Origin: Scatosoma sp045542595
Lineage (GTDB): Bacteria > Bacillota > Clostridia > Christensenellales > Borkfalkiaceae
DNA length: 64,000 nucleotides
Assembly (NCBI GenBank): GCA_045542595.1
Contig: JAZQLI010000002.1
Location: 62,001 to 126,000 of the forward strand
Reading direction: 5' to 3'
The notes below the pieces were generated by a model, which was not told where the DNA came from, did not search any database, and was given only the letters and a program-made list of their open reading frames with translations. The position numbers were made by a program, and so were the translations under genes. Positions 60,107-64,000 of the stretch are shown piece by piece (the first letter of the stretch is position 1; every line of letters starts with the position of its first letter).

Positions 60107-61537
60107 TTATTCTTCGTCTTTCTTTTCTTCTACGGGAGCTTCTACAACTTCTTCCACAGGTACTTCAGCAGGCGCTTCTACGGGTTCTTCCGCAGGTGCT
60201 TGTGCTGCCGCAGCTTTCGCTGCAAGCTTCGCCATACGCGCGTCCTTTCTCTTTTGCGCTTTCATTTCTTTCGTTTCGATACGAGCCGCATCAATACGAG
60301 CGCGCATTTCTTGAGGTGTAGGAGGTACGAACGCCGAACCTTCTGCATTTTCTTCAATTACTTCGTAATTTTCGTCTCTTTCAAGAATGGTAGCTTCCGT
60401 TTCGCCGTCGAAAAGGTGAATGTGGTTCGCGTCGAACGCAAGGTCAACAACGTCTTTCAAAGCAACTACCGCACGGCTAGAAATCTTCGCAATCATTTGC
60501 GTGGAGTTATCGATAACCGACGATTCTTTACCTTCGTGGTCAAGTTCGCAGTAAATTTGCGTTTCTGCACCGAGCTTTTCAATAACTTCGATACGAGCGG
60601 TTACAACCGTTTCGGGAGATTTGGACACGAACATTTGGTCTTGGTGAATATCTTCGGGACGAACGCCAAGCGTTACGGGTTTGCCGGTATCAAGATATTC
60701 GTTGATGTTCTTAATTCTTGCAGCAACGTTCTTCGGCAAAAGAATTTTATTGCCTGCAATGAATTCCACGTATACTTTACCTTTACTCGACGTAAGGGTA
60801 GCGTCTTTAAAGAAGTTCATTTGAGGCGTACCGATAAAGCCTGCAACGAAAAGGTTTACGGGATAATCGTAAAGGTTTTGAGGGGTATCCACTTGTTGCA
60901 TGAAACCGTCTTTCATAACAACGATTCTCGTACCCATCGTCATAGCTTCTACTTGGTCGTGCGTAACGTAGATGAACGTCGTAGCAAGACGAGCGTGAAG
61001 CTTGGAAATTTCCGTTCTCATCGAAGCACGGAGTTTCGCGTCGAGGTTGGACAAAGGTTCGTCCAAAAGGAATACTTTGGGTTCACGAACAATCGTTCTA
61101 CCAAGTGCAACACGTTGACGTTGACCACCGGAAAGTGCCTTGGGTTTTCTCGAAAGATAATCGGTAATACCGAGAATTTCAGCTGCCGCTTTTACCTTTT
61201 GGTCGATAATTTCCTTAGGTACTTTACGAAGTTTCAAACCGAACGCCATATTATCGTAAACGGACATATGGGGATACAACGCATAGTTTTGGAATACCAT
61301 CGCGATATCTCTATCCTTAGGAACAACGTCGTTTACAAGCTTGCCGTCGATATACAATTCGCCTGAAGAAATTTCTTCAAGCCCTGCAATCATACGGAGC
61401 GTGGTGGATTTACCACAACCGGAAGGTCCTACGAGAACGATGAATTCTTTGTCGCGAATATCGAGGCAGAAATCGAACACCGCTTGAACGCCCGAAGGGT
61501 ACACTTTGTTAATGCCTTTCAGCAAAAGTCCTGACAT
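60107..61537 (-). CDS. MsmX/UgpC-type sugar ABC ATPase with C-terminal extension
   Basis: 476 aa. Walker A GPSGCGKST at about 38-46, signature LSGGQRQR, Walker B VFLLDEPLSNLDAKLR, and the C-terminal TOBE region typical of MalK/MsmX ATPases that serve several sugar importers. The family ends near 365-375 aa; here about 100 residues more follow, first basic and helical (RIETKEMKAQKRKDARMAK), then Ala/Pro/Glu-rich. No permease or binding protein is adjacent, as usual for a shared ATPase. TGGAGG precedes the ATG. Confidence 0.9.
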   Translation of the reverse strand: MSGLLLKGINKVYPSGVQAVFDFCLDIRDKEFIVLVGPSGCGKSTTLRMIAGLEEISSGELYIDGKLVNDVVPKDRDIAMVFQNYALYPHMSVYDNMAFGLKLRKVPKEIIDQKVKAAAEILGITDYLSRKPKALSGGQRQRVALGRTIVREPKVFLLDEPLSNLDAKLRASMRTEISKLHARLATTFIYVTHDQVEAMTMGTRIVVMKDGFMQQVDTPQNLYDYPVNLFVAGFIGTPQMNFFKDATLTSSKGKVYVEFIAGNKILLPKNVAARIKNINEYLDTGKPVTLGVRPEDIHQDQMFVSKSPETVVTARIEVIEKLGAETQIYCELDHEGKESSVIDNSTQMIAKISSRAVVALKDVVDLAFDANHIHLFDGETEATILERDENYEVIEENAEGSAFVPPTPQEMRARIDAARIETKEMKAQKRKDARMAKLAAKAAAAQAPAEEPVEAPAEVPVEEVVEAPVEEKKDEE

Positions 61538-61579
61538 AATCTTTTTCCTCCAAATGGAATCATTATTTTTGATACTACT

Positions 61580-61608
61580 ATTTTACTATATTTTGAATAT
61601 TTTTACAA
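61580..61608 (-). promoter_or_regulatory. Predicted sigma-A promoter of the msmX-like gene
   Basis: TTGTAA (61603-61608), 17-nt spacer, TAAAAT (61580-61585). Confidence 0.65.
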
Positions 61609-61685
61609 TAGACAAAATAGCCAAACTTGTCCCTTGCGATTGTATAGTTTGCACAAGTTTTTACAAATTTTGTTTACATTGCACA

Positions 61686-61722
61686 AAAACCGCGGCTTGC
61701 AAATTACGCAAGCCGCGGTTTT
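61686..61722 (-). terminator. Terminator of darA
   Basis: 15-bp perfect stem AAAACCGCGGCTTGC / GCAAGCCGCGGTTTT with a 7-nt loop, T-rich on the minus strand. Confidence 0.9.
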
Positions 61723-61731
61723 AAAAGCATT

Positions 61732-62055
61732 TTACATTTTTTCAAAACGTTCTACAGGCGAAACGAATACCGTTGCGCCGCCCACTAATACTTCCGTTTT
61801 ATAATACCCGAAAGCAGGCACGCCCGCATTGACTACCGAAGGCATAGGCTCCATACGTTGCGCGCAATGCTTACGGATAATTTCAATTGCCGCGTCCACT
61901 CTATCATCTTCCGTACCGATTAAAAGCGTCGTATTGCCAGCCTTTAAAAATCCGCCCGTCGTCGCCATTTTCGTAAAGGAGAATTTCTCTTCCGCCAACG
62001 CATCGCAAACTTCGCCCGCGTCCTTTTTATTTACGATTGCCGTAATCATTTTCAT
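61732..62055 (-). CDS. darA: Cyclic-di-AMP receptor DarA (PII-like)
   Basis: 107 aa, standard length. PII-like fold; MITAIVNKKDAGEVCDALAE, then TTGGFLKAGNTTLLIGTEDDRVD, the DarA/PstA blocks that form the cyclic-di-AMP pocket in the trimer. Target of the receptor is unknown. The ATG is preceded by a run of six G, a strong if unusual ribosome site. Single gene with consensus promoter and strong terminator. Confidence 0.93.
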   Translation of the reverse strand: MKMITAIVNKKDAGEVCDALAEEKFSFTKMATTGGFLKAGNTTLLIGTEDDRVDAAIEIIRKHCAQRMEPMPSVVNAGVPAFGYYKTEVLVGGATVFVSPVERFEKM

Positions 62056-62091
62056 ATATGTATTCCCCCCAAAAAAAGATTTCTTGTATAT

Positions 62092-62120
62092 AGTATACCA
62101 AACTTTTCCTTTTTTGTCAA
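62092..62120 (-). promoter_or_regulatory. Predicted sigma-A promoter of darA
   Basis: TTGACA (62115-62120), 17-nt spacer, TATACT (62092-62097). Confidence 0.8.
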
Positions 62121-62136
62121 TACTCCTGAAAAAAAT

Positions 62137-62769
62137 TTATTCTTTAAACGCGGCGTAATACTCGTTTCCGCGCGCAAAAGAAATGCGCCCCTGCATATAA
62201 TCAATCAACCCTTTTACAAACGTTTCTTCGTCCGCTTTTTTCACGGCGACGCGCCATTGCACTTTCTCGCCGTAATCGCAAGAAAGCAACGAACAAGCAT
62301 TATCGGAAAGATATTTTTGCATTCCGTCCACACCCGTATATTCCGTAGAAAACGTATATTCGACACACGTTTGCAAAACGCGGATATCCGCTCCGTCTAA
62401 ACATTCTGCCGCGCAGGAAGAATACGCGCGCACCAAACCGCCCGCGCCAAGCTTTACTCCGCCAAAATAGCGTACTACCGCTACCGCCGTTTCAAAGAGT
62501 TTTTTATTTTTGAGTACTTCTAAAATGGGAACGCCTGCCGTGCCCTGCGGTTCGCCGTCGTCGGAAAAACGTTGTAAATTGCCTACCTTATCCGAAATAA
62601 AAGCGTAACAAACGTGCGTAGCAAGCGTGTGTTTCGAACGGATTTGCGCCACGAACGCGCGCGCTTGTTCTTCGCTTTCCACGTGCGTACAATAGGTGAG
62701 AAAACGGGATTTTTCAATGATTTTTTCACTTTCGTTTTCGGCGTATACCGTGCGAATTTGCTTTTCCAT
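62137..62769 (-). CDS. YigZ/IMPACT-family protein
   Basis: 210 aa from the ATG at 62769 (AAAGGAAA upstream). KSRFLTYCTHVESEEQARAF, HVCYAFI, SDDGEPQGTAGVPILEVL and VRYFGGVKLGAGGLVRAY are the UPF0029/IMPACT N-domain blocks; the C-domain is DUF1949. The family is linked to translation control and stress but has no set reaction. It begins 12 nt after the tyrS terminator. Confidence 0.92.
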   Translation of the reverse strand: MEKQIRTVYAENESEKIIEKSRFLTYCTHVESEEQARAFVAQIRSKHTLATHVCYAFISDKVGNLQRFSDDGEPQGTAGVPILEVLKNKKLFETAVAVVRYFGGVKLGAGGLVRAYSSCAAECLDGADIRVLQTCVEYTFSTEYTGVDGMQKYLSDNACSLLSCDYGEKVQWRVAVKKADEETFVKGLIDYMQGRISFARGNEYYAAFKE

Positions 62770-62781
62770 ATTTTCCTTTAC

Positions 62782-62808
62782 AAAAAGGCGGCTTGACACC
62801 GCCTTTTT
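62782..62808 (-). terminator. Terminator between tyrS and yigZ
   Basis: 10-bp stem AAAAAGGCGG / CCGCCTTTTT, 7-nt loop, T-run on the minus strand, only 12 nt before the yigZ start. Confidence 0.8.
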
Positions 62809-62809
62809 A

Positions 62810-63991
62810 TTATTTCACAATCACTTTCAAGTGTACTTTCTTGCCCTTATGCAACACGAATTCCTTTGCAGGAATAAGCGCGTTAACGTCGGTTACCTTG
62901 CTATCGTCCACCGAAACGCCGCCTTGTTCAATCAAACGACGCGCTTCACCTTTCGATTTCGCAATACCTGCCGCAACTAGCGCGTCTACAACCGTTACGA
63001 CGTTTTCCACTTCTTTGGTTAAAAGCTCCGCATTGCCGCCGCCAAACGCCGCCTTGGCTTGCGACTGTGCAAGCAACGCCTTCTCTTCACCGTGTACTTC
63101 TTTCGTGAGTTCAAACGCGAGCGTTTCTTTCGCCAAATTGATACGTTCGTCTTTGTAACGGCAAAGCTCGTCTATTTGTTCCAGCGGCAAAAACGTCAAC
63201 AGCTTCATACATTTTTCTACGTCGCTGTCGTCCACGTTCCGCCAGTATTGATAAAATTCGTACGGGGTGGTTTTGTTTTCGTCCAACCACACCGCGCCTT
63301 TCGCCGTTTTACCCATCTTTTTGCCGTCGGACGTCGTCAACAGCGTAAACGTCATCGCAAACGCAGGCTGTTGTTCTTTAATACGGATAAGGTTTGCCCC
63401 TGCGAGAATGTTACTCCACTGGTCGTCGCCACCGAGTTCTAAACAGCAACCGTACTTACGGTACAATACCAAGAAATCGTACGCCTGCATTAACATATAG
63501 TTAAATTCAAGGAAGGAAAGTCCGCGTTCTAAGCGTTGTTTAAAGCATTCTGCACTCAACATACGGTTGACGGAGAAATGCGCACCCACTTCACGTAAGA
63601 AATCGATATAATTCAAATCGAGCAGCCAATCGCCGTTGTCAACGATAACCGCCGCGTTTTCCCCTTCAAAACTCACGAAACGGGACATTTGCTTTTTGAA
63701 ACATTCTACGTTATGACGAATGGTTTCTTTAGTCATCATAGAGCGCATATCCGTTCTACCCGACGGGTCGCCGACCATTGCCGTACCGCCGCCGATAAGA
63801 ATGATGGGCTTATGCCCTGCTTCTTGCATATGGTGCATTGCGATAAGCTGTAAAAAGTGCCCTACGTGCAAAGAATCTGCCGTGGGGTCGAAACCGATAT
63901 AAAAAGGAACGCTTTCCTTGCCGAGTTTTTCATAGAGTTCTTCTTCGAACACCGTTTGTTTTACAAAACCTCTTGCCCTTAAAACGTCCAT
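62810..63991 (-). CDS. tyrS: Tyrosyl-tRNA synthetase (start may lie beyond window)
   Basis: 393 aa from the first ATG seen. Class I synthetase with HIGH-type motif SLHVGHFLQL, KMSKS-type motif GKKMGKTAKG and GGDDQWSNI, plus a C-terminal S4 domain (KSKGEARRLIEQGGVSVDD). The nine bases left before the ATG show no ribosome site and stay in frame, so the true start could be slightly upstream. A T-box, if any, lies outside the window. Confidence 0.94.
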   Translation of the reverse strand: MDVLRARGFVKQTVFEEELYEKLGKESVPFYIGFDPTADSLHVGHFLQLIAMHHMQEAGHKPIILIGGGTAMVGDPSGRTDMRSMMTKETIRHNVECFKKQMSRFVSFEGENAAVIVDNGDWLLDLNYIDFLREVGAHFSVNRMLSAECFKQRLERGLSFLEFNYMLMQAYDFLVLYRKYGCCLELGGDDQWSNILAGANLIRIKEQQPAFAMTFTLLTTSDGKKMGKTAKGAVWLDENKTTPYEFYQYWRNVDDSDVEKCMKLLTFLPLEQIDELCRYKDERINLAKETLAFELTKEVHGEEKALLAQSQAKAAFGGGNAELLTKEVENVVTVVDALVAAGIAKSKGEARRLIEQGGVSVDDSKVTDVNALIPAKEFVLHKGKKVHLKVIVK

Positions 63992-64000
63992 TGCGTTTAC

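Overview
The window reads as chromosome of an anaerobic, spore-forming member of the Clostridia (Firmicutes), probably an uncultured gut-type lineage; I cannot name the genus. The evidence is a SpoIIE phosphatase, a MurJ/SpoVB-like flippase, pyruvate formate-lyase, the cyclic-di-AMP receptor DarA, RqcP, YitT, DUF1540 and DUF1846 proteins, diaminopimelate dehydrogenase, and consensus sigma-A promoters (mostly TTGACA-N17-TATAAT) with AGGAGG-type ribosome sites. I see no rRNA, tRNA, CRISPR array, transposase, phage gene or integron. Coding density is high and most genes lie on the minus strand.

Layout. 1-1.4 kb: minimal SUF-type Fe-S assembly pair (sufB-like, cut by the window edge, and sufC). 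1.5-4.5 kb: YgjP-like metalloprotease, galE, CNNM/CorC membrane protein. 4.6-12.1 kb: five-gene oligopeptide ABC transporter (oppABCDF) in which OppC carries an RCC1-like propeller and OppF a helical insertion. 12.2-14.5 kb: metY-metA (O-acetylhomoserine route). 14.5-16.5 kb: tcdA and a membrane-anchored metallo-beta-lactamase-fold protein. 16.5-20.1 kb: pflA, a CANC thioredoxin and a pyruvate formate-lyase split into a catalytic chain and a separate glycyl-radical chain. 20.2-24 kb: three-gene envelope glycosylation cassette. 24-32 kb: rpoB-rpoC. 32.4-35.2 kb: rqcP-ispDF-radA. 35-45.9 kb: ddh, purA, SDR, NUDIX, DUF1846, PTS-type IIC, DUF1540, rplI-yitT, HU, trpS. 46-51.9 kb: pyrBCFKDE behind a leader terminator. 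52-55.6 kb: metallophosphoesterase, a conserved protein behind a strongly foldable leader, LysM protein and flippase. 55.6-64 kb: pgi, mazF-like toxin, spoIIE, msmX-like ATPase, darA, yigZ, tyrS.

How it fits together. The genes describe a fermenter that imports peptides (Opp) and probably sugars (MsmX-like ATPase), converts pyruvate to formate and acetyl-CoA with an oxygen-sensitive radical enzyme, and makes its own UMP, AMP, methionine, isoprenoid precursors and meso-DAP peptidoglycan.

The least ordinary signals are: the two-chain pyruvate formate-lyase; the RCC1 domain inside an ABC permease; face-to-face promoters that make the rpoB and rqcP leaders mutually antisense; intrinsic-terminator hairpins inside the pflA and pyrB leaders; a strongly self-complementary leader at 53460-53576; starts that abut their -10 boxes (leaderless mRNAs) for three genes; and two related palindromic elements, each directly after a nucleotide-biosynthesis gene.
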